Shown: positions 33,700-46,189, counted from the stretch's first letter. The stretch: 64,000 nt of DNA from Cycas panzhihuaensis (GCA_023213395.1 CM041465.1:53079741-53143740); one strand, 5' to 3'. The notes: a model not told the origin generated them from the letters alone. Numbers and translations are program-made.

Positions 33700-34370
33700 A
33701 AATTTTATCTACAACTTTTATATTATAGGTTGTAATATTTTAGTTCTTAGTTACAACTGCCTACCTTTTCAGTTGTAATTGTTTACTATTATAACTTCCT
33801 ATTCTTAGTTGCAGTTGTTGTCTTCTTGGTTGTAATTATTTTTGGTTGAGATTACAACTTTTATTCTCTTGTTTATATCCTGGGTTGTAACCACTTGCTT
33901 TCCAAGTTACAACCATTTGCTTCTTAGGTTGCAACTTTAGTCTTCTTAGTTGTTATCATTTACATCCTAGGCTGCAACCTTGTATGCTACCAATTACAAC
34001 TATTGCTTCCTAAGCTATAACCTTTTGTATCTAAGGTTGCAACTATTGCATCTTAGGTTACAACCTTCTACGTCCTAGGTTGTAGTAGCTGCTTCCCAGG
34101 TTGCAACCCTTTGTATCCTAGGTTGCAACCTTCTACATCCTAAGTTACAACCACCACTTCCTAGGTTGTAATTCTCTATATGCCAAATTGCAACCTTTTG
34201 CATCCCAAGCTGCAATTGCTTCTTCCCAAATTGTAACCCTTTGCATTCTAGGCTATAACCCTCTACATCCCAAGATGTAACACTCTGCATATCAGGTTGC
34301 AGTTGCTGCTTTCTAAGTTGTAACTATTGCTTCCCAAGTTGCAATTTTCTATGTCCTAGGTTGCAACTAT
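33700..34370. repeat. 22-bp minisatellite of overlapping palindromes in element F
   Basis: Roughly 25-30 degenerate units of about 22 bp, best kept around 34060-34150 with the core cctaggttgcaacc. Each ideal unit contains two overlapping palindromes, cctagg and ggttgcaacc. The units fade on both sides. Because 22 is not a multiple of three, the minus-strand open frame over it (34075-34290) changes phase with every unit and is unlikely to be selected as protein. It sits just after the integrase of F. Confidence 0.75.
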
Positions 34371-34399
34371 TACTTAAGAAAAAACTTTATATTTTCTTT

Positions 34400-35580
34400 G
34401 ATTAAGAAATATCTACTTCCATGGTATATACCATTTCGATTGACTTCCACTGATTACTTTTTCAAGTAATGTTCCATCAAATTGTTGTAATTGTACCACT
34501 CCACTAGGTTTAATATAATTTACCCTATACGAACTAAGCCATCGCAACTTTAATTTTCTTAACTTTATGTAAAATTTACTGTCATACAAAAGTATAAGAT
34601 CTCCTTCTTAGAATTGAGGTACTTTGAGATATTGATCATGTCATGCTTTGCATCTTTGTTTCTCTACTTTAAATTCCCATAAAGCCCTAACTCTTTTCTC
34701 ATCCATTTTCATTAATTTAATGAGTCGCTACTCCTTTGAATTTTCCTAAGGTAGTTTCAACTGTAGGGCCACCCTTAGGCTATCTGTTTGGAATTCGAGA
34801 GGAAGTACTACTTCTAGTCTATATACTAACCAAAATGATGTTTATTTATGTGGTCTTTTTACCATTGTTCTGTCTGCCCATAATACTAAATGGAATCACT
34901 CTGTACAATCTATTCTCTCTTTGTTACAAATTTTGGATAATGCTAATTTTAAATTTTTATTTATGCTCTCTACTTGCCCATTTTCTTGAGGATAATATAG
35001 AGAGAATTTCAAATGTTGAATCATGAACTCCTTTGTAAGATGCTCGATTGTTTCATTTAATAAACTACTTCTTTAATCAAAAATAATTTCTAAGGTACAA
35101 CCAAATTGAATGATGATCATTTCATATAAAAATCAAGTTGTACTTTAGGCATCACACATTCTTATTAGTTTTACTTCAGTCTATTTGATCAAAAAGTCCA
35201 TATCCACCAAAATATATCTTGAATTTGGCTGTCTAGTTGGTGGACTAATGGGTTCGAAAAAATCCAGTCCCTATTTTTTAAATGGTGCATGGACTAGAAT
35301 GGAATGTAAAAGCATCAAATGATTCTTTGTTGGTTTCTCGACTCATTGGCATGCGTCACAGCTATGAACCCACTTTTCTACATCCTAAAATAACGTAAGC
35401 CATCAAAGTCCAACTAATAAAATTTTTTTAGTTGTGCGTTTGACATCTTAATGCTTTGCTACGAAACCTTCGTGGGCTTCTTTGATGATAACTTTTACCT
35501 CATGTTCCATTATACATCACCTCAATACTTGATTTGGTCTTTATTTATATAGCATCCCTTGAATCAATTGAAAGGAAAGA
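34400..35580 (-). pseudogene. Element F integrase
   Basis: The minus-strand pieces match B: a degraded VSDQGS strand (reading FDQRSS), YYPQENGQVESINK with the catalytic Glu position kept (about 35015), LWADRTMVKRP (about 34880) and FWLVYRLEVVLPLEFQI (about 34820). EGDLILLYDSKF and an LSSYRVNYI end follow (about 34500-34580). Stops and frameshifts occur throughout. Confidence 0.78.
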
Positions 35581-35609
35581 GCTTTTCAAATAAAACTTTG
35601 TCATTCTAC

Positions 35610-37200
35610 TTATTCCATACCTAATGGTGTTTGTCTTATAGACAAATGTTGTGCAATATTTTCATACCATTTAGGTACTACTTCAATAGAGAATGATTTT
35701 ACATCTGGAAAGTCATCTTGGATTCTCGTGGCTAGTTCTCCTTCCATATCCTTTGATAATAAGTCTAGGATTACATGCTTATCTCCTATTTTCACCATAA
35801 TTTTGAAGTTGAACTCTTGAAATAACACCAGTCATTAGTTATTTTTTCCTTATAGAATAGGTTTGTTAACCATATACTACAAGGCCTGTGTGGTCTAAAA
35901 AAAAAAAAGGATTAGCTAATAAGTAATGCCTAATTTTTTGAAGGGCATAAACCGTGCCCAAGCCTTCTTTTTTCGTCATCGTGTAATTTCATTTTGCTTC
36001 TATTAACTTGTGACTTGCAAAGTATATTGAGAGATCTACTTTGTTTTCTTATGGTTGTAGAATACACACACAATAGAAAATAAAGAGGCATCTACATGTA
36101 TATAGAATGGTTTGTCCCAATTAAGAAATCATAGTACTAGTGCTTAACCAATTTTCTTCTTTATAAGCTCAAATACAAGCTACTACTATAACTTCCATTA
36201 CCACCCAACTTTCTTTTTTAGTAAGGCTTCTAAGGGATTAGCTATTTGGGTATAATTTTTTATTAACTCTTGATAATATCTCATCATTCATAAGAATCCC
36301 TTAACCTATTTCTATGTTTCAGATATAGGAAAGTTTAAGATTAGAACAACTTTGGTGGGGTTCATAACCAATCTATTTTGTGAAACCATATGACCCAACA
36401 AAGTCCCAAAGGGAACCATCAATGTATACTTCATAGGATTTAAACATAATTTACTTTTTCTATAGGTTTTGAGAATAAAACATAAACAACTAAGATGATT
36501 TTTTAACAAAGTGAATAATGTCTAATCATCTAAAAATACCCTAATTATTTTCTCAATAGTTTAATTAAAAATATTGAGAATCACTCTTTGAAATATAGGT
36601 GGAGCATTAATTAGTCTAAATGGCATAACTTTAAATGCATATATACCCCATTCTGTAATAAAGGTTGTCTTTAGTTAGTCTTCATTCGCAATTTGCACTT
36701 GATTATATCCACTAATTCCATTTATGAATGAATAAACTTTATGTCCTATAACTTTTTCCAAAATATCTTTAGTAAATAGAATTAGGAATGGGTCTTTCTT
36801 TGTTGCTTTATTTGGAGCTATATAATCTACATAGAAATTTCTTATTCTTTTTCAGAACAACTACAAGTGGACTCACCAATTCACTATTTTCTATCTCAAA
36901 GATACAGTTTGCTTCAAGCAACTTATCAAGTTCTGCTTTAACTTTTTCTTTATAATTGAGATTCATATGGTATGGTCATTGCCTTATAGGTCTAACCCCT
37001 TCTATTAATTCTATCTTATATTCACCTAATTTAGGAGAAATGCCTTTTAAATCTTTATAAGGCCATACAAAAATATCTTTATATTCTAAAGACAATGAGG
37101 TAGCTTATTGTACGGTCTCTGTATCCCAATAATCTCCAAAATTAATAATTTAGGGTTATTCCTTTATTCCAATATTAATTTCCTACAATTTAAGCTTTTA
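35610..37200 (-). pseudogene. Element F reverse transcriptase and RNase H
   Basis: On the minus strand: FVWPYKDLKGISPKLGEYKIEL-like (about 37050), VVVLKKN (about 36870), the catalytic VFLDD followed by a stop (about 36520), LCLNPMKYTL (about 36450), LLGHMVSQNRL (about 36400) and an RNase H end with LLFQEFNFKIM (about 35825). All are close to B. The open frames 36312-36509 and 35610-35828 are fragments of it. Confidence 0.8.
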
Positions 37201-37558
37201 CCCTTCTACTGTTTTTCCATCTGGACTCATCTTATATGCTGGAGTATCATCTATGATGCATTCCCCATATTCTACTATGGAATATCTGAGGGGGAAAGTT
37301 TGATTCTCTTCTTCTGCTACTCTATTTATATGAAAGTAATTCTTTTCTTCTTCCATAGTTTTTTCTTTAAAACTTCTTTTTCTTCTTCCATAGTTTTTTC
37401 TTCCATAGAATTTCTTTAATTTGTTTATCTCTATTGTGGTATATAAAAGTTTGGTAAAAATTATGGATCATTATATCCCATTTTACTAGCTTTTTTTTCT
37501 CACAATGATTATACCAAATCGTAGAAATTCCTTTAAATGTATTGAGAAAACTAGGTCC
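37201..37558 (-). other. Element F linker before RT
   Basis: Degenerate counterpart of B 11731-12060 (NTFKGISTIWYNHCEKKKLV matches a B stretch around 11697-11750). It is broken off at about 37559 by an insertion. Confidence 0.6.
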
Positions 37559-37841
37559 CAATAACCAGAAACCACTACTAAGATCTAAACTATTTTGCAA
37601 CTAGTCATAGAAATTGAAATTGAAATTTAACATGTAGGTTCTTAAACCAGAGATAATATAATAAATAAATTAGAAAGCCAAAGCATCATATATACACTAG
37701 ATATAATATGGTAAAACCCTAGCAGTGTGCTATGAAAACATCCATACAAGAAATGTATCAATCTTTATTATCTAAAAATGTATAAATATACATAATCTAT
37801 AATAAAATGCTCACAGCAACAATAACTAACTACCTCTATTT

Positions 37842-38199
37842 TATTGGAAGTGAGGTATAGAGTAGGAGGATTACATGTACATATACATTATTACAAAGTG
37901 CAAATAAATCTTTAAAATGTGAGTTGGCAGTGTTAAAAAACACTAGGGAGGTATTCCCACCCTATTTATAGATCAATTTAGGGAGGCAGAAAGTGCCTCT
38001 ACTCGATAATGTTCAAAATTCAAAAATAATATTAAAATATTAAATGATTAATTAAATACTTACCTTTGATGGTTACGTTAGCTCCTTTGATAGTTGTTGG
38101 TGGCTGCTAGGTAGCTTGAGGTGACCTAGGGAGGCCCAAGGTGCCATTGAAGGGCCCTAGGTGCATATTTGCATAAGTAAATTATCCATTATCCCAACA
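37842..38199 (-). repeat. Element G 3' LTR
   Basis: 358 bp, aligned with 40280-40609. On the minus strand it begins tgttgggataat and is preceded by the purine tract atgggggagaa (38200-38210). Confidence 0.85.
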
Positions 38200-38765
38200 T
38201 TCTCCCCCATAATGACTAATGTGAAGAACTCCTAATTTATCTCTAAATTTCTAAAATTTGATTTTACCTAATGCTTTCATGAAGATGTCTGATTCTTGGT
38301 CTTCGATACTACAATATGCCAATTCAATCTCTTCTGCTTGTACTAGCTCTTATATAAAGTAATGTTGTGTCTCCATATATTTCATTCTGCCATAGAAAAT
38401 TGGGTTCTTTTCCATTTGTATAGTACTCTGATTGTTACACCAAATTCTTATAGGGTCTTTCTATTTTAGTTGAAAGTCTTGCAATAGTCTTCTTAACTAT
38501 ATTGTTTCATATACACTAGCAACAACTACTTTATATTTTGTTTTGGCTATAGATAGGGAAATTGTATTTTATTTCTTAGTGCTCCATGCTATAGATGCCG
38601 ACCCCATACTGAATATATAACCTGAAGTTGATTTTCTATCATTGATGTTGCCTGCCCAATCTAAATCTGTATAGCCTATCAACTGGAAGTTTGATGAAGC
38701 TTTATAATATAACCCATATTCTGAAGTGCCTTTAAGATAATGAAGATTGGAGCTAAATGATCAGG
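38200..38765 (-). pseudogene. Element G copia RNase H
   Basis: Minus-strand reading gives YLKGTSEYGLYYK, then GYTDLDWAGNINDRKSTSGYIF (split over 38600-38680), AWSTKK, EKNPIFYGRMKYMETQHYFI-like and the DIFMKAL end (about 38270). These are the standard motifs at the end of Ty1/copia pol, including the first catalytic Asp in the TDLDWAG stretch. A few stops interrupt it. Upstream polymerase motifs are absent. Confidence 0.88.
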
Positions 38766-40263
38766 TTATTATAAAAATCGTGATCAAACCTCTTTATGGC
38801 TAATAGAATAAATACTAAAAAATATTTTCACTTTAATCAATTAAAATTTAGCTGAAATAGACTCAAATTAGTCAAGTGATAACACCACCTTAAAGATCTC
38901 TAAAATACGGTTCTAATGAGACTAGTTTCATTGAAATTTAATACTCTAGGGGTAAGTTACAATGAAAAATGTGACAGGTCCTTTTTAAGTAAAAACAAAA
39001 TAAAAAATTTTAATAAAGTGAATAAATCCCTTTTGAAAATAGGGAGCACGATCACATGGATAAAATTTAAACCACAACTTGGTCTTTAGGAGGACTGTAG
39101 ACCTTAACCAGCTTGGAATAGGCTTGTTAGCTCTCAAAAAATGAACCAGAGTAAAAAAGTAACTTGAAAATAATATGTGCCTCTTAATAAAGCTCGAAAT
39201 AATAAGGTCACATGGATGAAAAGAGACCGAGGGCTAAATATGGGGGCCTAATACCCTTTTAAAATGCCAAAACTCAAATATTGTCAATAACAATTAATTT
39301 TTTCTAACCTTAATCAAAGGTTATAATATAAAGTAAATAAATTTTAATAAAAATATATGAAATGAACTAAAAAAGATGTTAATGGCTACATGACTTGCCA
39401 TGAGCAATAGATGCATGAATAGGTGATTGAATCATATAGAAATGATCAACATAGATCGATCTTACATTGAGAGGAGGGTTGCAGAGATCACTGATACTAA
39501 GATCGATCAAGAAACGAACACCAAGACATGAAAAAAAAAGTGTATTTTAATGTAAAGGATGGGGTGACAGAGTGTTGAACGATGATTAGACATTGAGGAT
39601 GTTGAGCAAACAAAGGTAATTTCTGAGTAGGATGAACACTAAAATATGATCAAATTCTTCAATCTTGCATGCAGATGAGGGGTGCCTAACTATACAGACT
39701 CAGTCTATAAAAAATATTCAAAAAATACTTAGTATAAGTTTAAAAAACAAAGAAAAATAATGAGAAACTTGGGCGAGGAGGTTCACTTGATTTAAACTCT
39801 CCATAGAGGGCACTGATTCTCATGAGATTTTAGGGGTAGCCAAGTATGCTAGATAGTAAGATGCTAATGAAATTTTGTGATAAATGATCGCTTGTAAGCT
39901 CAGAATGAAGCAACAGAGCAAAATGAGTCAAAAACAGATATATAGTGACTCTGAGTGAGATTTATCCTAGCAAAGGTGATGAAATCAAGTGCAGTTTCTT
40001 TTGATGGTTAGAGGATTCAATTACAAACAAAATGAGCAGTCATGTGCAATAGTTTAGAGCAACATATGAGATGTAATCACTAGTTCTAAATTGGTTATAA
40101 ATAGTAAAAAAAAAAAAAGAAGAAATAAATGTAATATGAATAAAATATTAATCAAATATAAATATTTTTTCTATAGTTTTAATGCTGTCAATGAATAATA
40201 TCATTCACATACCAAAAAATAGCCATCACAAGTTGTCGTGAGACTCTCGAACCTAAAGAACAC
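38766..40263. other. Element G non-coding interior
   Basis: About 1.5 kb of AT-rich sequence without coding signal replaces the expected gag-pol. It is purine-rich on the plus strand, with a short A-run near 40108. I see no internal repeat and no hint of another gene. Confidence 0.55.
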
Positions 40264-40277
40264 GCACTCTAATACCA
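40264..40277 (-). other. Element G primer binding site
   Basis: On the minus strand tggtattagagtgc follows the 5' LTR after two bases; it resembles the tRNA-Met site tggtatcagagc. Confidence 0.75.
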
Positions 40278-40279
40278 AA

Positions 40280-40609
40280 TGTTGGAAGTAAGGTGCAAAG
40301 TAGGAGGATTATAGGTGCGTATACATTATTACAATGTGTAAACAAATCGTTGAAATATGCATATTCCCATCCTATTTATAGATCAATTTGGGGAAGCGGT
40401 AAGTGCCTCTACCTGATAATGTTTAAAATTAAAAAATAATATTAAAATATTAAATGATTAATTAAATACTTATCTTTAGTGGCTACGTCAACTCCTTTGA
40501 TAGCTGCTGGTAGTTGTTAGGTGGCCCAAGGTGACCTAAGGAGGCCTAAGGTGCCATTGAAGGGGTTTAGGTATACATTTGCATAAGTAAATTAGGCATT
40601 ATCCTAACA
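40280..40609 (-). repeat. Element G 5' LTR
   Basis: 330 bp. The plus-strand ends are tgttggaagta and tcctaaca. It matches the other LTR with several small deletions. Confidence 0.85.
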
Positions 40610-40945
40610 TACGCATCATATTATATCTAATACATCTAATATCATTAACATAATGAAAAAACACCCTAAATTGGGCTATATGGGAGAGTTATATAAGGCA
40701 TAAATCTTGACCATTAAATCTAGAATATTTTGAATGAATGACCTTGATTCTCTTTATAATCACCCTCTTTATGTGAGGGGGAAGGGGTGGGGGGAAGGGT
40801 TTCGGTGCTCCATGCACCCCCTAACTAAGGGGAGCTCTCACTCCTCTTAGATTCCCTTACAAAAGTTTGGGGAGGAAACTGCGTTGCCAGCCTATCAAAA
40901 TTTTTACCTCTAAAATATTATTATCACATTACCTAACAAAACGTT

Positions 40946-41375
40946 GGTCCCCATTGCTATGCCCATTCATTTTTTAATATTTTATTAGTTGTCCATGACT
41001 GGACACAATTTTTTACATGTAGGTAAGGATCATCTCCATTCTAGAATGAGGGTAATTCATGCAGTTGGAATCTATTTAAAACTTTTCTACTTGTCTCTTC
41101 CTAAGAATCAAATTCATATGCAATTTACCCTAATCTTGTTTGAGCTACCAAAGAACATGGAAACATAAGATACCAAAGTTGTTAGTACCATTTATTTTTT
41201 ATTATAGTAATATATTTTTTGAAATGATTTTGTACTTGTTGTAAATAACCATCATATTTAGTAAATTTAGAAATTATTTTATCACAATTTTTTTTTTTAA
41301 TATAATTTTTCTATTTGTGGTAGTTCTAGTTGCACCTCTTGCTTTCCTTCATGAAGGTGATTCTTCTTCTTCCCA
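40946..41375 (-). pseudogene. Element F gag-like module
   Basis: Counterpart of B 11350-11730. The minus strand shows an LMFPCSLVAQTRL-like helix (about 41130), EETSRKVLNRFQLHELPSF (about 41070) and DDPYLHVKNCVQSW (about 41010). This lies between protease and polymerase, as in B. Confidence 0.5.
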
Positions 41376-41379
41376 AGTA

Positions 41380-42010
41380 TTATGGGATCCAATTTAGCAT
41401 ATAAGATGATGAAGGGTTACTTAGCAAAATTGCTTTGAGTGTAATTTCCAAAGAAGGGCTAATTGTTAATTCTATTATGGTTGTAATGGATGATGCTTTT
41501 CCTTTATCTTTAATTTTTTCTATATGTGGTCTATTTGAGCATAAAGGAAAAATCACTTTCTTCTTTCCTGCTAGTGCTTTCCCCAATATTGGATAGCTTC
41601 TATGGCCAAAAGCCAAGGCCTCCTCAACAAGGCTAGATAAGTCTTCCTTTGATCTTATATTTGCACCATTGTAAAGTTTAATAATGTTATAATATCTGTA
41701 ACAGTTACTAGAATATTTCATAGTGTATCCATCGACCTTACTTGAAGTTGATTATCCAATCTAATAGAGTAATTAGGGGTAACCACATTGGGCCTTCCCA
41801 AAGCTATCCAAGAAGATTCTAGTAGCATGTTTATCCTTGAGCCTCCATCTATAATTATTTTACATAAAGTTATTTCAAAAACCATCATTAGAACTCTTCG
41901 ATCTAGTCCAGTATCTTTAATGGAATTTAGTACTAGTTTTTCAACCTATTCTAATGCCAATTATTAAAAATAGCTTGCTTTCCACCATTTAAGAACAACT
42001 GATATAGGAA
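41380..42010 (-). pseudogene. Element F protease and following linker
   Basis: The 113-codon open frame 41380-41721 holds a segment ending VIFPLCSNRPHIEKIKD, matching B around 11010. The active-site strand lies upstream near 41830-41860 (degraded from VDGG), and LGKAQCGYP-like corresponds to the LGRPWL loop. Confidence 0.65.
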
Positions 42011-42329
42011 TTAAAACTCCTAATTTAGTAAGCATATCTTTTACCATTTCTAACCTCTATTAAGAATTCATATCTTTTTGTGTTATGATTCATACCTTCT
42101 TGTGTCACTTGTGTTTATGTTGTTCTCCTTTTATAGTGCAAGCCTTTGAATCTTTGTTCTTGCTAGAATTCTTTCTATTATGCTTCTCCCATGGCTTCTT
42201 GAATAATTTTCACTACTTCTTGTAACCACTATTTTTCAACTATTGGATATGAAAAATTATCTTGAGGAGGAGGTCCCATTATTTTGCTGCTACGTGTTTG
42301 CAAATATCCAAGTTTTTTATGATCTAAAA

Positions 42330-42700
42330 CCACGTTTACCAAATTTGCATTTTGGATTTTATTATTCTTTGGGCAATTCTCCCATTCATGATTTGTTGGC
42401 CCATATTCCTCATAAATGAATTCTCCTCCATTTATCTCCAGTGGATATTTAGATCTATAATATCCCTATCGTTGATATAAAAAACAACAAATTGACCTTA
42501 TTTTTCCTTTGTATTGCTTTGTCATTTTATATTCTATTTTTCAAAAATATACATTATGAACTTCTTCTTCATTATTCTTCAGTCTAAACTAACATTCCCT
42601 TGTATTATGGTTGTTCCTTCAATAATTATTGCACCATTTCACAGATCCTCCATGCTTATTATTTAGATGCCTTTGCTGATTGCAAGGCAAAGGACACCAA
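42330..42700 (-). pseudogene. Element F gag zinc knuckles
   Basis: Three knuckle remnants in the same order as in B: KWCNNYW..NHNTREC (about 42640), CCFLYQR.GYYRSKYP (about 42480) and YEEYGPTNHEWENC (about 42410). Several Cys are lost. Confidence 0.65.
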
Positions 42701-42779
42701 ATATTTTTCCTTGCTTTTTCTAATCGTGGATGGGATAATTCTATATGTAGATTTTCTAACTCTTGATTCTATTGCATAT

Positions 42780-42995
42780 TAACTAGAATAGAAACTAGTG
42801 GTTGCTATTTTAACGCTTCTACCTCTTTCTTCAATACTTCAATCTCTAGGTTAGTACCCATCAACAGTGTTTGCATAGGCTATGTTCTAATGCCCTTTAT
42901 TGGAAAATGCATTGATGATTGTATTACCATTTGGAGCTGTGTCTGCGAGATAGTCACTATGCTTGATAGGAATTGAGGTAGTCAATAGCTAAAGC
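42780..42995 (-). pseudogene. Element F gag coil, cut by element E
   Basis: MGTNLEIEVLKKEVEALKQQP matches the coil of B at 9738 (about 42800-42870 here). The homology fades at about 42995, where element E begins. Confidence 0.7.
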
Positions 42996-43025
42996 TGAAG
43001 GTATGCATGGAGACCTATAAGGAAA

Positions 43026-45747
43026 AGGGAACACCACACAGGGCATCCATGCATCGGAGCGTAAGTTTAGGACCCGTGAATGGCACCCAACTACCTCAGA
43101 GTAGCTTTCAAATCCGAGAGGGAAGACACACGTAGGGGTATCCTGGATGGTCTCAAAGAGAAAGGTCCTCCCACCCTTGGATGGCTAGAAGGGAAGATGA
43201 GGAACCTCCAATACAGAGGTTCCTGTGATAAAGGAACACAAGATGAAAGGGTATAGGTGAGGAGCCTAGGACAAACATAGGTAGACTTCCCTAGGTTACT
43301 TAGTCTAAGCAAATCTAACCAAGGGAAGGAGTAAAGAAAAAGGGCTAAAAGCTACTCTCTCTTTCTCTCTCTCTTTCATTCAACAACCAAAGAGACAAGA
43401 GAAAAAGAACAAGCAACTTATATGCATTCAAGCAAGCAAACTAAATGAAGTGCAACTATGGGTACTTTCAGGCTAGATAGGAGAAAGGGGGAGGAATGTA
43501 GTCCTTACTATGCCCTTTTCTTATGAAGAACAAGCACATAACACACTTATGCAAAATAGATACAAGTAGCTAATTTATTTCCCCTTTTGCTTTTATGTGA
43601 TCTATTAAACAAATGCAATAGATTTTAGATAAGAGCAAAAGAAGGAGAAAATGTGGATGGAGAGGGACGATGTGTACCCAGGAAGTGTAGCAGTTGATGA
43701 AGAATCTCACTTATGCATAATATATGCCCTTTCGCCGATAGTTGGTGCATGACTAAGGTTGGTGTGGAAAATGGGGCTTCCTTACCTTCCCCTTATAAAA
43801 GACAAAGCAAGATGGAAAAACAAGGAAAGCAAGTAAACGTATAAAAAAGTAAGCAAAGCGGAAGGGAAAAGAAAGGTAAAGGCTTAACCGAAGTCGGATG
43901 TCCTTCCTCTTCATGGATGTTACTTCAAACTTACATCCACAAGAGTCTTTCCCTTCCAAGAAGGGGCTACAAGAAACTATATATACAAATATATGATATG
44001 AATGCTAAAAATATTACATTTTAGATTAGAGTAACTACTACTGGAAATAATTATGCTTTCCTAAAAAATAAACCATGTATACCAAGCAAGAAGGGAAAGG
44101 GTAACCTTAGGATGGCAAAACCCTCCATTAAAGGTCCTCCGTGCAACCTCAAAGTATAGCAAAGTAAGGGTTATGTGATAGTCTACGGATAACCAATAAG
44201 CATGAGGATATATGAAGCAAGATGTAGGAGAGATGCTAAGGTAATGAAGTCTTTATGGAGAACGAACTGCCACACAAGTCTCACCAAAGATCCTAATGGA
44301 TACCAGGCAAGGTTAGGGGCACGAAGAAGGCCCAAAAGAAGGGCATCCAAGCCTGGAATCAGTGCAACAAGGGCTGTGTATGCTGATATCTAGCGTAGGC
44401 CAAGGTTCCATCCACTCCTAGTTAACTCAAGGAAAGCATGGGCACAGGAGAAGAAGGATGGGAAGGGGTTTGCCCTTGGGGAGTAGGTCTGGTTGGGTTA
44501 GATCCTACCTTACTCCCTTCACCCAATCCTTGTGAGCCTTCTCCCGCAGCTTTCTTGAAGGAAACCAATGGAGAAATGGGATGGAAATCAAAGGATACAT
44601 ATCCAAACACAAGGAAAGATGATCTTTACTACAACAAAAGGGCAAAGGAAAAGGAAAATACACTTTGAAATAAGTTCTAATGGAATAAATACATATAAAA
44701 TCATGAAAATAAGGCAAAAGGTACCTACTGGGCTGAGTTTAGGGTAGATTTATCCTTGCAACTAGTGGGAGAGAGTAGGTCCTACAGGGTTTGCAGGGTA
44801 TTTCCTTCAGAGGGGCTATAGAGGATACTTGCTAGGCGAAGTTGGAAAAGAACCACAAAAATCTTGCTTGGAAATGCCTAGAAGAGAGTCTCCCACCGTG
44901 AAACAGAGCTTCTACAGGTAGGTCCTGAGCTAGAACGACAGGAAACATAGAGTTGTAGGCACACCTATGGAGGATAGGAGGAAGAGAGCAGAAACACAGC
45001 AGGAGAGTGTGATATTGGAGAGGCAAGAGATGTGAAATGATGAACTTTTTGGGATTTATACTCATCTCAACCCTAATCTAGTGATTAGGGTGCGAATAGG
45101 GCTGAGTTGGTTAGTTTTCCATGTGGCAATTTCACAAAAAAAATGAGAATTGCCACAACAGATAAAAAAAATAAGCTGTGATCCTGCCATGCAGAACTTC
45201 ACGGTGCCATGGTAAACTTCATGTTATCACTTAGTTTATAGTGGTGCAAGACTAGAAAGCCAAAATGGAAATGGTCAAGGTTCTGGGAGCCCTAAAAAGA
45301 GGTGTGGCAGGCCTAGGAGGGGCTAGCCCTCCTGTCTAAGTAGCTAGGGACAGTCTGGAAGGCATATGAACTAGACCATATGAAGCATCAAGGGCTAAAA
45401 TTCCCAGAAATATTGTGATAGGGACACAAGGTCAGGGTATGAACGGGTCATACAAGTCAAGTGAGGCTTAAGATGATGTGGAGGTAGCGCGGAGGGTCAT
45501 AGAGTACCATGGGGATGCCTACCTTGCGAAAAGGCAGGTCTTGTGGGTCGTCATAGGCTAAGAGTATGACAAGCAGCATAATCGGGCAGTAGATATAAGG
45601 TGATCACACAAATATAGCAGTCAATCATGCAATGAGGCAATACTCCTGTCTACCTTTCCAAAGAGATAATAAAGGTGAAAAGGGAAAATCATACCTACGC
45701 TTACCTGAGTCAACCTATCCATATCCATTCCTGGTAGTCGGGAAACA
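43026..45747 (-). repeat. Element E 3' LTR
   Basis: On the minus strand it starts tgtttcccgactacc at 45747, matching the LTR starts of C and D. The stretch near 43200 (cttcccttctagccatccaagggtgggagg region) matches the LTR ends of C and D. At about 2.7 kb it is similar in length. It is more diverged and AT-richer. The end is near 43026-43032, since the last bases are degenerate. Confidence 0.75.
45122..45157. promoter_or_regulatory. LTR hairpin of element E
   Basis: Perfect 10-bp arms tgtggcaatt (45122-45131) and aattgccaca (45148-45157) around an A-rich loop. It lies at the LTR position where D has a longer hairpin with a T-run loop. Confidence 0.65.
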
Positions 45748-46189
45748 CTGCCCCCTTGGCAGTAGAGCCTCACTGCTCAGAAGCATGGTGCGAAGGTAAA
45801 TGCTGGTAACAAACTGCCAGTAGTACATGTATATATATCAATCATAAGCATAATAAGATCCAAGGGTACCAGTGAGTGTGGTGGCAGAACATGTGGATAC
45901 GAGGATAGGGGTGGAGACAACACAGGGGCTACCTATATGCCACTCGAGATTCGACTGGAAGCCATGATGGATGAGGGGGATGCCCCCATCGTAAGAGTGT
46001 AAAGAGAAGTGCATGATGATATCAAGAGAAAGAGTAAATGAGAAAACCTGATAGTTGCCATAGTTTAACCTCATTAGCAGCTAGCTTTGAGAGGTGTGAA
46101 CGGATCACAAAGTGAGATGCAAGATGGCTCGAGACTTGGGCAATAGGGCGGTCGAGTAAGTCTCAGGGGCAGTCAATAAGAAGAGGAAG
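45748..46189. other. Element E region between aRNH and 3' LTR
   Basis: No gene; counterpart of 27561-27909 in C. Near the LTR, minus strand, ctgccaagggggcag precedes the LTR start and includes a short G-run that may be the purine tract. Confidence 0.5.

Larger units (their letters stand above)
37842..40609 (-). mobile_element. Element G: shortened Ty1/copia element
   Basis: Minus-strand element bounded by LTRs at 37842-38199 (its 3' LTR) and 40280-40609 (its 5' LTR), with a tRNA-Met-type primer site and a purine tract in the right places. The interior is only about 2.1 kb. It holds a copia RNase H end and then about 1.5 kb without recognisable coding sequence, so gag, protease, integrase and most of the polymerase are missing. 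Flanks tattt and tacgc do not form a clear target duplication. Confidence 0.82.
37559..40945. mobile_element. Insertion in element F carrying element G
   Basis: Comparison of F with B shows about 3.4 kb extra here, flanked on both sides by ggtcc (37554-37558 and 40946-40950). Inside it lies copia element G. The remaining 280 bp on the left and 340 bp on the right are AT-rich and do not resemble each other. They could be two halves of a solo LTR into which G inserted, but I cannot identify the element. The flanking similarity may extend beyond five bases, so exact ends are uncertain. Confidence 0.5.
31230..42995 (-). mobile_element. Element F: old Tat-like Ty3 element, reverse orientation
   Basis: Same family as B, read on the minus strand from about 42995 down: gag coil and zinc knuckles, protease, gag-like module, reverse transcriptase, RNase H, integrase, a 22-bp minisatellite and a downstream degenerate frame. 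It is interrupted between about 40945 and 37559 by DNA that contains copia element G, and its gag is cut at about 43000 by element E. It is AT-rich and heavily mutated. No LTR of F is visible in the window. Confidence 0.82.

Noticed and set aside
33700-34370. CRISPR-like array
   Set aside because: The units are contiguous with no unique spacers, strongly degenerate, and lie inside a plant retrotransposon; it is a minisatellite.
37559-40945. LINE insertion in F
   Set aside because: The flanking similarity could be read as a longer target duplication, but there is no poly-A end and no LINE polymerase or endonuclease motif; the readable coding part is Ty1/copia.
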